Positions 43,763-52,846 of a DNA stretch of 64,000 nt are shown one piece after another. This DNA comes from Bdellovibrionales bacterium (GTDB lineage: Bacteria > Bdellovibrionota > Bdellovibrionia > Bdellovibrionales > Bdellovibrionaceae), in the NCBI GenBank assembly GCA_018266295.1, contig JAFEAQ010000011.1, forward strand, positions 496,001 to 560,000. The letters run 5' to 3'. The notes beneath the pieces were generated by a model. The model was not told the DNA's origin. It worked only from the letters and a program-made list of their open reading frames with translations, and ran no database searches. A program made the position numbers and the translations under genes. Each line of letters starts with the position of its first letter. Position 1 is the stretch's first letter.

Positions 43763-46027
43763 TCACTTGATAATTGCTTTTTTATTATGCAAGTCCTGCC
43801 AAAGGACCAGGTTCCACTCTACTTTCGTGGAATCTAACAATTTATAGAGCAATGTATTTCGCAGAATGGCTTTGATATAGAAGCTCGTTTCTGTCCACGG
43901 AAGTTCGTCAAACCAGATTTCGTCCATCGGATTTGACGATGGTTTTGTCATCAGATCTTTCACTTCATCACGCGCTTCCGCGAAGATTTTCATCTTCGTC
44001 GGTCCCGCGTTATAGGCTCCCAGAGCGAAAGGCACGCTGCCACCGAATTGATCGAGCATCATCGAGATGTAGGTCGTACCGAGAGGAATATTAATCTCTG
44101 GACGGAACACGTCTTCAGGAATTTCGAGTTTTTTAATTCCCAAACGGCGCGCCACTTCTTGCGCCGTCGGTGGAATGAGCTGCATGAGACCTTGTGCGTT
44201 GGAAGTCGACTGCGCACGGATACCAAAAGCACTCTCTTGACGAATGAGGCTGCGTACCAAAATCGGATTTAGATTATATTTCTTAGCTTCAGCATCAATC
44301 CATGGCCCAAAAGCCTTCGGATAAATGAAAGACAGGGTCTCAGGACTGCGCAGAGAATTTTCTAAATCCATAGCGTCACTCATCCAACGAATCGCCGTCG
44401 GGAACTGATTGCTTCGCGACATGAACTTTGCGTAGTGATACTCAAGCCAAGGATTTTTGACGATGGGTAAAAGTTGAATCTCGGACTGTGCTTCCAACAA
44501 CCAGCCGGCTTTTGTCAGTCCCTTAAAACGATTCCAGGCATTTTTCTGCTCACCTGAAACCCAGATCTCGCCGGTATTTGCAGGAATCGTGGTGCTCGCG
44601 TTGGGCCACAGGTATTCGCCTTTGTTTCCCTCTGCGGTCAAACGCAGGCCATAGTATGAAAAGGGATATCTTTCCACCAAGGCTTTTGCTTCAGAAGTCG
44701 CGCGCTCTTTTTCTTTATCGATATTTTCAAGACTGCGAACCAGCCAGTAACGAGCTTGAAGATCATAGCGGTCTTTTTTCTGGGCCAGCAATTTTTCAAA
44801 TTGCGATTTCGCCGTACTAAAGTTTTTCAGACGCAAACTGATAAGCCCTGAACGCAACATCGCTTCGGCGGCCTCATCGGTTCCTGCATGAAACTCAATG
44901 AGTTTTGCAAAATGCATTTGGGCGCGTTCATACTGCCCGACCAGATGAGCAGAGCGGCCCGCGATCCAGTACAACACAGTCGCCTGCTGGCTGTGATGAA
45001 GATCCTTTAAGGCACTTTCAGCAAAGATCAGAGCTTGATCATAATCCGCACGTCGGTGCAAAGTTTGCGCCCATTCCGCGCGACGGAGAGAATCGATTTT
45101 TTCAAGTTCGGCAAAACCCTTTTCGTCTTTTTCATCACTCGGACTGCCTTCAAAAACCTGCTGATAAATTTCAAACGGCTTATCCCGCAGTCTGCGAGCC
45201 ACTTTACTGCCGGCGTATTCCGTTTGAATCACCACAGAAGTTTTTAACGCCCCCATCAGGTCGCCGGCCTTGAGACTTTTATTCATTTTCTCTTCTAAAG
45301 CCGCCTCAGCACCTTCATTTTCAAGCACGCCTTCGATTTGCGGTGAGCTTGTATTGAATTTCAGAGAGAGCGCATTTTTCATCGCTTCAAAGCGATCCCG
45401 CGTCGGCTTGTTATCCCGCAGTTGCAAACTTTGCTCGTAATAGAACAAAGCTTTGCGATTGTCTTTTTTCTTTTCCGCAAACTCGCCGGCGTAGAAAAGC
45501 AAAGTCGCACGCGCGTCCTTGGGAATTTGTTCGGTATAATCTAAAAGCTCATTCACGCGCGCTGGCGTGCGGCTGGTGTCCAGCAAAGTCATCGAGGCCG
45601 TAATATAATCCTGCCACAAAGCTGTGCGCCAAGGACCGCTGTTCACGAACTCTTTGTGTTTGTGAATCCACTCCACTGGTTTTGTGAGTGATTTTTTATC
45701 CTTCGCTCCGTCGGTGTTTTTGATCTCACAGCGGATCCAGCTGCTCGCAATCCAGCCTTGGAGATCTTTATTGCCGGCAATAACTTTCGCTCCCAAAGCA
45801 CCGCATTCCTTCCAGCGCTTTTTGATTTCGAAATACTTCATGCGCGATAGAACAGGCAAACCTGATTCTTTCACTTTGGGATCAAGATCATACAAATTCA
45901 TCGCAGAGAGCTTCGACAGCTCTTTGGTTAAATCCACTTTCTGCGCTTCCCCGTTCGCCGCAAAAACAGCTTGAGATAAAAAGACAGAACCGATGATCGC
46001 ATTGAATTTCAATCCACGAAAAGTCAT
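43763..46027 (-). CDS. slt: Soluble lytic transglycosylase Slt-like
   Basis: 754 residues with a signal peptide (FNAIIGSVFLSQAVFAA). A long alpha-superhelical U domain (about 40-590) with TPR-like hairpins, such as RAQMHFAKLIEFHAGTDEA, precedes the C-terminal SLT domain: LVRSLIRQESAFGIRA with the catalytic Glu, QGLMQLIPPTAQEV, and LGAYNAGPTKM. This is the layout of Slt70. It acts on murein in the periplasm. Adjacent to MltD-like on one side, and to a membrane glycosyltransferase-like gene six bases upstream. Two transglycosylases side by side suit an organism that remodels walls, including possibly prey wall. Confidence 0.9.
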   Translation of the reverse strand: MTFRGLKFNAIIGSVFLSQAVFAANGEAQKVDLTKELSKLSAMNLYDLDPKVKESGLPVLSRMKYFEIKKRWKECGALGAKVIAGNKDLQGWIASSWIRCEIKNTDGAKDKKSLTKPVEWIHKHKEFVNSGPWRTALWQDYITASMTLLDTSRTPARVNELLDYTEQIPKDARATLLFYAGEFAEKKKDNRKALFYYEQSLQLRDNKPTRDRFEAMKNALSLKFNTSSPQIEGVLENEGAEAALEEKMNKSLKAGDLMGALKTSVVIQTEYAGSKVARRLRDKPFEIYQQVFEGSPSDEKDEKGFAELEKIDSLRRAEWAQTLHRRADYDQALIFAESALKDLHHSQQATVLYWIAGRSAHLVGQYERAQMHFAKLIEFHAGTDEAAEAMLRSGLISLRLKNFSTAKSQFEKLLAQKKDRYDLQARYWLVRSLENIDKEKERATSEAKALVERYPFSYYGLRLTAEGNKGEYLWPNASTTIPANTGEIWVSGEQKNAWNRFKGLTKAGWLLEAQSEIQLLPIVKNPWLEYHYAKFMSRSNQFPTAIRWMSDAMDLENSLRSPETLSFIYPKAFGPWIDAEAKKYNLNPILVRSLIRQESAFGIRAQSTSNAQGLMQLIPPTAQEVARRLGIKKLEIPEDVFRPEINIPLGTTYISMMLDQFGGSVPFALGAYNAGPTKMKIFAEARDEVKDLMTKPSSNPMDEIWFDELPWTETSFYIKAILRNTLLYKLLDSTKVEWNLVLWQDLHNKKAIIK

Positions 46028-46033
46028 ACCCGC

Positions 46034-47716
46034 CTACTTCTGTTCGAAAGTGTACAGTTCATGATCCAAAGCTTCGCCCACTTTTAACAGATTATTAGGT
46101 GGAAAAGGTAGTTTTTCTCGACGCTTTTCCAGGGGACCGCTGTAAATCCATTTCACCTGGTCTTTCGGCAGGCTGTCGACGGCTTCGGATTCTCCGTCGT
46201 AAACCCGATTCACCAAGGCTTCACGTGCGGTGTAGTTGTAACCATGCGACCAAACATGCCCTGGGTATCCCATAAATAATTTGTGCCCGAGAAGCATCAC
46301 GGGATGATCGTAGGTCGGTGTAATCATCACCGCTTCATTCACGTCGCGGTCTTTCATGAGGACCGCGGTTTTATTGAGCTCACGCTCCGATCCCCACTGA
46401 ATGCCATGAGAGTACATCGGCAGCGAACGCACGAACACGATAAAGCCCGGAATTAAACAGAAGCAAACAATTGCTTTAAACCAGCGATTGCGGTCGTACC
46501 ATAAAAAGTCCGTGAGGCCCATCAGCGCAAAGAGGTAACACCAAACCAAGAGCTTAATATTGTCCCAGTCCCAAGGCGCCAGAATCAGATGCGAAAACAG
46601 CATGAAGAATACAAAAGACATCGCCGTCGGTACAAAGAGATTCCATTTCTTTTGGCGTGCGAAAGTCACCAAGGCCGCAATCACTGCCACGATCCAGAAA
46701 CCTAAGTTCAGGCTCCAGTAGGCGAAGTAATTCACCTCTGCAGGGCGGTTCCAGCCGCGCCAGTTCCAGTGAATCAGAGAATTCGTGCCGGCCTCGGGAA
46801 TCAGGGCGTTCACCACAAACGGAAGGCCCAAAAGACCTGCAATCACGATTGGCAAAATCCACAGACGCAGGGCCCGTCGCGATAAAATCCAAAGTCCCAA
46901 GAACATGCTGACAAAGAAGAATGTGTGTAGATGGAAAAAACCCAGAGCGCCCCAGACAATGCCAACAATGATTTTTTCAATCAACGACGGCACCCATTCT
47001 CCGGCGAAGGACTTTTGAACCGCACGATATAACAAAACCCCCGCCGGCATCGCATACAGAAATCCCCGCTGAGTCAGAAGAATCGTTAAGAAGATATTTT
47101 TAAAATCCAGCGGCTGTTGGAGCTGAAAGTAATCAGTGCTGGGGATTCCACCGATAAAGTTAAAATAACCGCAGCTAAAGAACACGGCAAAAACCAGCAG
47201 CGGGCCACCCACGCTGTGCAAAGTAAAAAGCACCACGAGAAGCGCCAGCAAAGTCACTAGCGGCAAGTGGTTCATGATATCAAAGCCGAGATTTTCAAAG
47301 AACGAATTAAAGAAATCCATACCAAACGGATAACGGAAGCGATAGCCGCCATAGATTGGATTCTCGGGCCAGAAGTGCATGCCTTTCGCGATGGAACGAA
47401 TCGCGCTCCAGTGGAAAGACATATCACCCAGATTAAAATTGTTCTGAATCCAGTAATTGCCGCCTTTAAAATACACAAGAAAGATGGAGTGGAAATAAAT
47501 CCCAACAACAATGAGAGCATAGAGAAAAAACACCGGAAGACTGACCGGCGGAACTCGCAGCTGGAGTTTCCAGTGGCGCGAAAGCCAAAGAGCCGCGCCC
47601 GCACCCCCCACAAGACTTAAGAGGCTCACCGCCGGCACCAGATGACCAACGAGCAAAGCCCCCAAGCAGCCGATAAAGGCGCTCAGAGACAGAAACAGCA
47701 ACGAGAAGATGATCAT
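46034..47716 (-). CDS. Multi-pass membrane protein, possible GT-C glycosyltransferase
   Basis: About 560 residues from ATG at 47716 (MIIFSLLFLSLSAF), which overlaps the Agl23-like stop as ATGA. Around ten to twelve transmembrane helices. A luminal-type loop (NFNLGDMSFHWSAIRSIAKG) with an Asp near the first helices is reminiscent of GT-C enzymes, and the C-terminal soluble part (about 460-560) contains MITPTYDHPVMLLGHKLFMGYPGHVWSHGYN. The specific substrate is unknown. It shares an operon with an Agl23-like gene and Slt, so an envelope polysaccharide or lipid-linked sugar role is likely. Confidence 0.7.
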   Translation of the reverse strand: MIIFSLLFLSLSAFIGCLGALLVGHLVPAVSLLSLVGGAGAALWLSRHWKLQLRVPPVSLPVFFLYALIVVGIYFHSIFLVYFKGGNYWIQNNFNLGDMSFHWSAIRSIAKGMHFWPENPIYGGYRFRYPFGMDFFNSFFENLGFDIMNHLPLVTLLALLVVLFTLHSVGGPLLVFAVFFSCGYFNFIGGIPSTDYFQLQQPLDFKNIFLTILLTQRGFLYAMPAGVLLYRAVQKSFAGEWVPSLIEKIIVGIVWGALGFFHLHTFFFVSMFLGLWILSRRALRLWILPIVIAGLLGLPFVVNALIPEAGTNSLIHWNWRGWNRPAEVNYFAYWSLNLGFWIVAVIAALVTFARQKKWNLFVPTAMSFVFFMLFSHLILAPWDWDNIKLLVWCYLFALMGLTDFLWYDRNRWFKAIVCFCLIPGFIVFVRSLPMYSHGIQWGSERELNKTAVLMKDRDVNEAVMITPTYDHPVMLLGHKLFMGYPGHVWSHGYNYTAREALVNRVYDGESEAVDSLPKDQVKWIYSGPLEKRREKLPFPPNNLLKVGEALDHELYTFEQK

Positions 47717-49254
47717 AGAGGGGCTCCGATGTCCTTGAGTTCCCAAGAGAATCTGTTTTGGAATGAATCGCGTTTCACATACACATAAATCGGCGAGCGG
47801 CTTTGGCGTACGTCCAATGTAAACACCCCATACTCGCCCGCTTTTCCGGTTTCTTTTAATTTATCTTCGATGATCTTTTGGTCTTTGGTGTCCACCATGT
47901 AGATCAAAGCGCCGTCTTCAACTTTCTGGTTTGTTTTGAAGTAGCTCAAGTTATAAAACTTCGCGAAGACAATCGGAATCGGCCAAGATTCTTCGGTGCC
48001 GACCTGAACCGTCTGTTCACGCAAGAGCGGTTGCTCACGCACGAGCTCCTGCGTTTTCGCGATGAACTCTTTCATCTGATAAGTCGAATTGACATAGACA
48101 TAAGGGTGGGTCATGTCGATCGGATTATTATACACAATCTGATACTGAATCTTGGCTTCCCACGCACACATGCCAAAGACAAGCACACAGGCCACAGCAC
48201 GCTGCCAGCCCGGCCAGCGCGTTGTGATGTCCTCGAGGACCAAACCGCTGACAATCGCAAACGGCCAAATGATTGAGATAATACACCACGGAGTCTTATA
48301 CGGGATCGCCGAATAGATCAGCCACAAGAAGAACGTCATGACGAGGTAAAAGCGGATCCACTTGTTTTTAAGCGCAAAGGGAATGGCCACCAAGTAGCCC
48401 ACAAGCACGGCGAACTCGTTCACACCCATCAGCTTTGTCCAATGCAGGAATTCTTTTTCGTGACCGCTGCCGCCCACGCCGGTTTTCAACCAAGGCATCA
48501 ATGCAACAAAGAAATCACGCAGGCCTTTGGGATTACCGCCAAAGCCCGAATAGACGCCGATAAAAAGCAACAGCATCGCAAACAGCGGCATATAGACTTC
48601 GCGCTTTTTAAAATTTAATTTCAAATCTTTCCACCACACCGAGTACTTGATCGTCTTACGCTCGGTCAGCATCACCATCAGGAACGCCGGCACCAGTGCC
48701 AGAATCAAAACCACGAAGGTTTCTTTAAGAGCCATCATTCCAAGGAGGCTCGCCGCAAACGCCCACCAGAATTTTTTAAATTCTTTTTCGGTGAGGTAAT
48801 GAAACGACATGAAGCCCAAGACTTGGAAAAACACAAAAGAGGATTCGTGAATCCCCGAGCGTCCGTAAAAAGACATCGCGGGACTCACCAGAAGCAGCAA
48901 ACTGGCCCAGCGAAAAGCCGTGCGATGTTTCACCGGCCCCATCCACAAAATGAAAATCGTCAGAAAAGAAAAGATCGACGCCACAATGCGTGTACTCAAA
49001 AAATCAAAGCCGGTGAAAAACTGCACGAAGTGGACCATGTAAAACATCAGTGGGCCGTGGTAATTGGTCGGATCATAAGTGAAATATCCGTCCTCCCAGA
49101 TTCTTTGTACGAACCACATGTTGATGCTTTCGTCGAAATGAATCGGCTTGTTGTCGAGAAGAACAAAGCGCAACATCGCCGCAAACAGCAAAAAGGTGAT
49201 ACTAAAAATGCAGGCCAGTGGTTTTTCTTTGAATTTCGCCATAATGTTTGTCAT
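47713..49254 (-). CDS. Agl23-like (TIGR03663) membrane protein
   Basis: 513 residues, about ten helices, with the N-terminal motif NKPIHFDESINMWFVQRI and TYDPTNYHGPLMFYMVHFVQF that mark the TIGR03663/PMT-like family named for association with the archaeal Agl flippase cluster. The acidic HFDES loop is the catalytic or metal-binding site of related GT-C transferases. Probably transfers a sugar from a polyprenyl-phosphate donor outside the membrane. Two in-frame ATGs lie five codons apart at the start; neither is decided by a ribosome site. Divergent from a GT2 glycosyltransferase, 42 bases away. Confidence 0.78.
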   Translation of the reverse strand: MTNIMAKFKEKPLACIFSITFLLFAAMLRFVLLDNKPIHFDESINMWFVQRIWEDGYFTYDPTNYHGPLMFYMVHFVQFFTGFDFLSTRIVASIFSFLTIFILWMGPVKHRTAFRWASLLLLVSPAMSFYGRSGIHESSFVFFQVLGFMSFHYLTEKEFKKFWWAFAASLLGMMALKETFVVLILALVPAFLMVMLTERKTIKYSVWWKDLKLNFKKREVYMPLFAMLLLFIGVYSGFGGNPKGLRDFFVALMPWLKTGVGGSGHEKEFLHWTKLMGVNEFAVLVGYLVAIPFALKNKWIRFYLVMTFFLWLIYSAIPYKTPWCIISIIWPFAIVSGLVLEDITTRWPGWQRAVACVLVFGMCAWEAKIQYQIVYNNPIDMTHPYVYVNSTYQMKEFIAKTQELVREQPLLREQTVQVGTEESWPIPIVFAKFYNLSYFKTNQKVEDGALIYMVDTKDQKIIEDKLKETGKAGEYGVFTLDVRQSRSPIYVYVKRDSFQNRFSWELKDIGAPL

Positions 49255-49296
49255 GAAATTATTCTAAGTTTCGATAGTTAGAAGGAAAAGTGAAAA

Positions 49297-50001
49297 ATGA
49301 CTCCACGCCCACAACTCTCTCTCTGCATCCCGGTGACAATGGATACCGGCCTGATTCAAGAGTTTGTGGAAAACGTCAGTCAATTCTTTCAAAAGTTCCC
49401 GTTGTTGTATGAAGTTCTCTTCTCTGTGAATCCGAATCAGGATCAAAGTCTGTCTTTACTGCAATACTTAGCTGAAAGAAATCCCCATTACCGAATCGTC
49501 GAGAACAAATCCAAGCTCAGTCGTGCTCAAAACATATGCAATTTATTTTCTCAAGCGCGCGGTGATGTGTTGATCGCAACCGACCTTGATCTGGCTGCGC
49601 CGCTCAGTGAAGTGTTCAAGATGCTCGAGGTTTTCTACTCTGATAAAGAAACAGAGGTTGTTTTCGGCAATCGCTTTAAATCGAAGAAAAATCTCGAAAC
49701 TCTGATTGTCGAAGCCGACAAGATGGAAAGCTTTTTCCGAGACGTGCTGAAGGATAAAACTCAGTGGCCTTTTGCCGATCCCTTCTGCCCGCTTGTGGCC
49801 ATTCGCCGCACGAGCTTTGAAAAGATCAAAGCTGCTTTAAAACCTCGTGGCTGGCACTGGACGCAAGAGCTTCAGCGCGTCGCCCTCACACACGAGTTGA
49901 AGTATCAGGAAATCCCGCTCTACATGGGCTCCCGAAAAGGAACAAAGCCCCCGAAATCGGAGGCTTTGCATTTACTTCACTTCGTTTTGTTCCGGGTTTG
50001 A
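49297..50001 (+). CDS. GT2-family glycosyltransferase
   Basis: 234 residues; GT-A fold with QLSLCIPVTMDTGLIQEFV at the start, the metal-binding DxD-like motif TDLDLAAP near residue 97, and an acceptor loop near WHWTQELQRVALTHEL. It resembles dolichyl-phosphate sugar synthases, but no C-terminal membrane helix is present. It may supply polyprenyl-linked sugar to the two GT-C-like proteins encoded divergently. The last 30 bases overlap the 3' end of batD on the other strand. Confidence 0.82.
   Translation: MTPRPQLSLCIPVTMDTGLIQEFVENVSQFFQKFPLLYEVLFSVNPNQDQSLSLLQYLAERNPHYRIVENKSKLSRAQNICNLFSQARGDVLIATDLDLAAPLSEVFKMLEVFYSDKETEVVFGNRFKSKKNLETLIVEADKMESFFRDVLKDKTQWPFADPFCPLVAIRRTSFEKIKAALKPRGWHWTQELQRVALTHELKYQEIPLYMGSRKGTKPPKSEALHLLHFVLFRV
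49944..49967 (-). terminator. Hairpin terminator of batD inside the GT2 gene
   Basis: AAAGCCCCCG (49944-49953) pairs with CGGAGGCTTT (49958-49967) with one mismatch and a four-base loop. It follows the batD stop and lies in the coding region of the convergent glycosyltransferase gene. The U-run is short. Confidence 0.45.
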
Positions 50002-52026
50002 GTTGATCAATTTTTGCAGCAACTCTTTAGCCTGTCCCACTTGTTTCTGAACGGTGGCGGCGTCTTTGTATGTTCCCAGCATATCTTCCGGCGCAAAACT
50101 CATCACTTGGAAGACCTCATACTGTTTTGTGATCGCATCCCCGTATTCACGGCGAAGACTTGGCGGAATTCGCGCGAGCATGCGCTCCAGCTCAAGCCCC
50201 GAAGCCTCTTGGCCTGAAATGTTTCCGAGCACGAGGTTAAAGATATTCATCATCTCTGCACCAATGCCGCGATAATCGTTTTTCTTTAAAAGCGCATCCA
50301 ACTTCTTGTAGCGCTTATTCACAAGATCACGCAGATTTTGCCGACGGCGTCCCCAGCCGAGCTCCACTTTTGAGCGCCATACGAGGAACAAAGCCACCAA
50401 ACCATAAATGCCGCCCCAGAAGCCCGGCATCGACGCAAAACGGAAGCTGCTTGGATTATCCCAAGTCAGAATCAAATCCGGCAGAACATTGCCTGAAAGT
50501 TTGTTCGGCGCAGGGGTTGCCGGAGCTTTTCCCCCGGGAGTCGTCGCACCAACAGCTCCCACATTACCAGAAGGCGCGTTTGGATTTGGTTCGATGTGCA
50601 AAATAATTTCCTGAGTCTGGCGTTTTTCGTATTTTTTCGCCTGCGGATCAAAAGTGCCAACACTGATCGCCGGGATTTTCAATTCACCTTCTTGGCGCGG
50701 GATCAAAAGAATTTCAAACTCTTTATAACTGCGGCCGTTTTTAAAGAACTTCGCATCTGATTTGGTATCGTAAACTTCGACGGTCTTTGGCCAATCAATC
50801 GCCGGGAGTTCAATCAGTTTTGCATTGCCGGTTCCCTCAAAGCGCACTTTCAAACTGAAGGGTTGATTGACCAGAAAATTCTGCCCATCGGCCGTGGCAT
50901 GCACGTCAAATTGTCCCACCGCGCCCGAGAAATCAGACGGACGGCCTTCTTGCGGAAGTGGCTTCACGTTGATCTTTACGCGCTGAGAACTCTTGGTGTA
51001 TTCATAAGCTTGGCCAAAACCAAAACCGCCAAAGCCACTGGTCGGAAGACGCACGCGGGATTTGATTTTGTATTCATCAATCACCGCCGTCCCCGCTTTG
51101 ATCGGAAACAAAGCGTGCGAAGCCAGCAAAGCTTTCTTATAGACCACGCCGTTGATAATTTCTTCGCTGAACTGGATGGATGGAACTTCTTCGATGATCT
51201 CTTTCCAGAAACCTTTTAGATCCGGAAACTTCAAACGATCCAGGCTCTCCATCTGCCCGCGTGTGTAAATGTACCAGCTCGCAGTGACTTGTTCGCCTTC
51301 GTAGACATCGGTTTTATCCACTTCGACCTGAATAAAGAAAGCTTCGTTCGGATTTGAGGGCATGGATCTATATTGCGGTTCTGCCTGAGGACGGCCGGTG
51401 TTGACCCCGGGACCCATTCCACCGCCCACGCTCGGAGGCATCCCGCCCCCACCGCGGCGTTGAAGCAGCTGATTGAAAAGCTCTTCTTCGGCACGATCCA
51501 TTTCATCCAGCATATCTTGGCCAGGCACATTGCCGCCAAAACCTTGCTGCATCTGACGTCGCAGCTGCTGCGCACGCGAGCCTCCACGCGGTTGAGCACC
51601 ACTGCCAGATCCGGCTTCGCCGACTGAAATCGTCACAGGCTGAGTGTTATAAACTTTGCCTTCAACCACAACTTCAAAAGCGCCGACGCTGTAAGTGCCT
51701 TTTTTACGAGGAGCCAGGAGGTAATTAAAATCTTTGCGGCGCTGAACTTCAAACTGCATGCCGCCGGAGCCGTTCACTAATCTTTGTGAGGTGCTGCTCG
51801 ACTGCCAGCTATTGAGAAGCTCAAAGCCGTCCATGTCCGGAGCGCGCGGCTCTTTGATATCGACAGACTCATCAGAACTCACAGAGACGGCGAGAGTAAA
51901 TGAATCCCCCACAGCCATTTCATTGCGATCGACCGTGGCTTGAACGCTGACTTTGGCCATCGCCGCCGGTGCCGCGAACGCCGCTAATAAAAGAGCCTGA
52001 CACAAATGTTTACCAATCTTTGTCAC
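49972..52026 (-). CDS. batD: BatD, extracytoplasmic BatD-domain protein
   Basis: 684 residues from GTG at 52026 with AAGGAG upstream. Signal peptide (ALLLAAFAAPAAMAK), then a beta-rich domain starting VQATVDRNEMAVGDSFTLAV, which is the BatD signature, a Gly/Gln-rich stretch around 140-210 with GGSRAQQLRRQMQQGFGG and RRGGGGMPPS, further beta domains, and a C-terminal transmembrane helix (about 545-563) followed by a cytoplasmic tail. BatD is a membrane partner of the MoxR-BatA/B complex; the Bat system has been linked to stress tolerance. Last of the operon, overlapping batC by 17 bases. Confidence 0.9.
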   Translation of the reverse strand: MTKIGKHLCQALLLAAFAAPAAMAKVSVQATVDRNEMAVGDSFTLAVSVSSDESVDIKEPRAPDMDGFELLNSWQSSSTSQRLVNGSGGMQFEVQRRKDFNYLLAPRKKGTYSVGAFEVVVEGKVYNTQPVTISVGEAGSGSGAQPRGGSRAQQLRRQMQQGFGGNVPGQDMLDEMDRAEEELFNQLLQRRGGGGMPPSVGGGMGPGVNTGRPQAEPQYRSMPSNPNEAFFIQVEVDKTDVYEGEQVTASWYIYTRGQMESLDRLKFPDLKGFWKEIIEEVPSIQFSEEIINGVVYKKALLASHALFPIKAGTAVIDEYKIKSRVRLPTSGFGGFGFGQAYEYTKSSQRVKINVKPLPQEGRPSDFSGAVGQFDVHATADGQNFLVNQPFSLKVRFEGTGNAKLIELPAIDWPKTVEVYDTKSDAKFFKNGRSYKEFEILLIPRQEGELKIPAISVGTFDPQAKKYEKRQTQEIILHIEPNPNAPSGNVGAVGATTPGGKAPATPAPNKLSGNVLPDLILTWDNPSSFRFASMPGFWGGIYGLVALFLVWRSKVELGWGRRRQNLRDLVNKRYKKLDALLKKNDYRGIGAEMMNIFNLVLGNISGQEASGLELERMLARIPPSLRREYGDAITKQYEVFQVMSFAPEDMLGTYKDAATVQKQVGQAKELLQKLINSNPEQNEVK

Positions 52027-52846
52027 GAGGTTGCTCCTTCACGTCCTTACGATTGTACTCAGAACGAATTTTTTGTTCTTGCTGCTTAATTTCACCGAGG
52101 ATCTTTTTCACATCCCCTTCGGAAAGTTCTTGGCCTTTGAAAGGACGCGGCTGGTATTTCTGGTTCTTACCATACTGCTGAGGCTGCTCTTTTTTCTTAT
52201 CCTTGCCGTCTTTATCGTCCTTCTTTTGATCCTTATTGTCTTTCTGGTCTTTCTTCTGATCTTTATTATCTTTTTGATCCTGCTTGTCTTGTTGATCTTG
52301 TTTGTCTTTTTGATCCTTTTGATCTTTCTTATCGTCGCCGCCGCCTTTTTGGTCTTGCTGCTGCATTTGGATCAAAAGTTCAATATTGTGTTTGGTCTCT
52401 TTTGAAGCGGGCTCAATACCGAGAGCTTTTTGATAGAGCTCTAAAGCCTCATCGACTTTCTTATCTTTACCAAGAAGTTGAGCTTGATTGAAATAAGCCA
52501 TGAATTTGACGTCGTCGTTCTTAGCATACTTTAATGCGTTCTCGTAAGACGGTGCGGCTTTTTCAGGCTGCTGTTGGCCTTCGTAAGTTAGACCCAAATC
52601 CAAATGCGTTTCCGCCGAGAACGGATCAAACTCGAGAGTTTTAATATAATTATCAAATGCGGTTGCGTAGTTCTGCGCTTTCAACTGCGTATTCGCCTGA
52701 CGGTTGAGCCACAGAGATTTCAAATGCGGAAAATTCGGAGAGTACGCCCAGGACGGCGAAAAGCGAATGATGCCGCTCCAGTTTAAAAAACACAGCGACA
52801 AAACCAGCATGACGATTACGAGAACGGCCACAGTCAGCTTCTTCAT
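52010..52846 (-). CDS. batC: BatC-type TPR protein with Lys/Asp/Gln-rich tail
   Basis: 278 residues. N-terminal membrane helix (about 5-24), then three TPR-like units (about 45-160: QNYATAFDNYIKTLEFDPFSAETHLDLGLTYEG is in parts), then a low-complexity tail of about 45 residues made of QKD, KDQ and NKDQ units, and a short conserved C-terminus (YQPRPFKGQELSEGDVKKILGEIKQQ). TPRs bind partner proteins of the Bat complex. The ATG overlaps the BatB stop by four bases. The charged repeat is encoded by a degenerate tandem repeat in the DNA. Confidence 0.88.
   Translation of the reverse strand: MKKLTVAVLVIVMLVLSLCFLNWSGIIRFSPSWAYSPNFPHLKSLWLNRQANTQLKAQNYATAFDNYIKTLEFDPFSAETHLDLGLTYEGQQQPEKAAPSYENALKYAKNDDVKFMAYFNQAQLLGKDKKVDEALELYQKALGIEPASKETKHNIELLIQMQQQDQKGGGDDKKDQKDQKDKQDQQDKQDQKDNKDQKKDQKDNKDQKKDDKDGKDKKKEQPQQYGKNQKYQPRPFKGQELSEGDVKKILGEIKQQEQKIRSEYNRKDVKEQPRDKDW
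52190..52335. repeat. Tandem repeat encoding the Lys/Asp/Gln tail
   Basis: A run of related units of about nine bases (CTT/GTC/TTG triplets on the plus strand) encodes KDQ, QKD, NKDQ and similar on the minus strand within batC. Slippage could alter the length between strains without a frameshift. Confidence 0.7.

Noticed and set aside
52031-52405. Forward ORF rich in Leu, Ile and Phe
   Set aside because: It is the reverse frame of the Lys/Asp/Gln repeat of batC, which makes a false hydrophobic protein.
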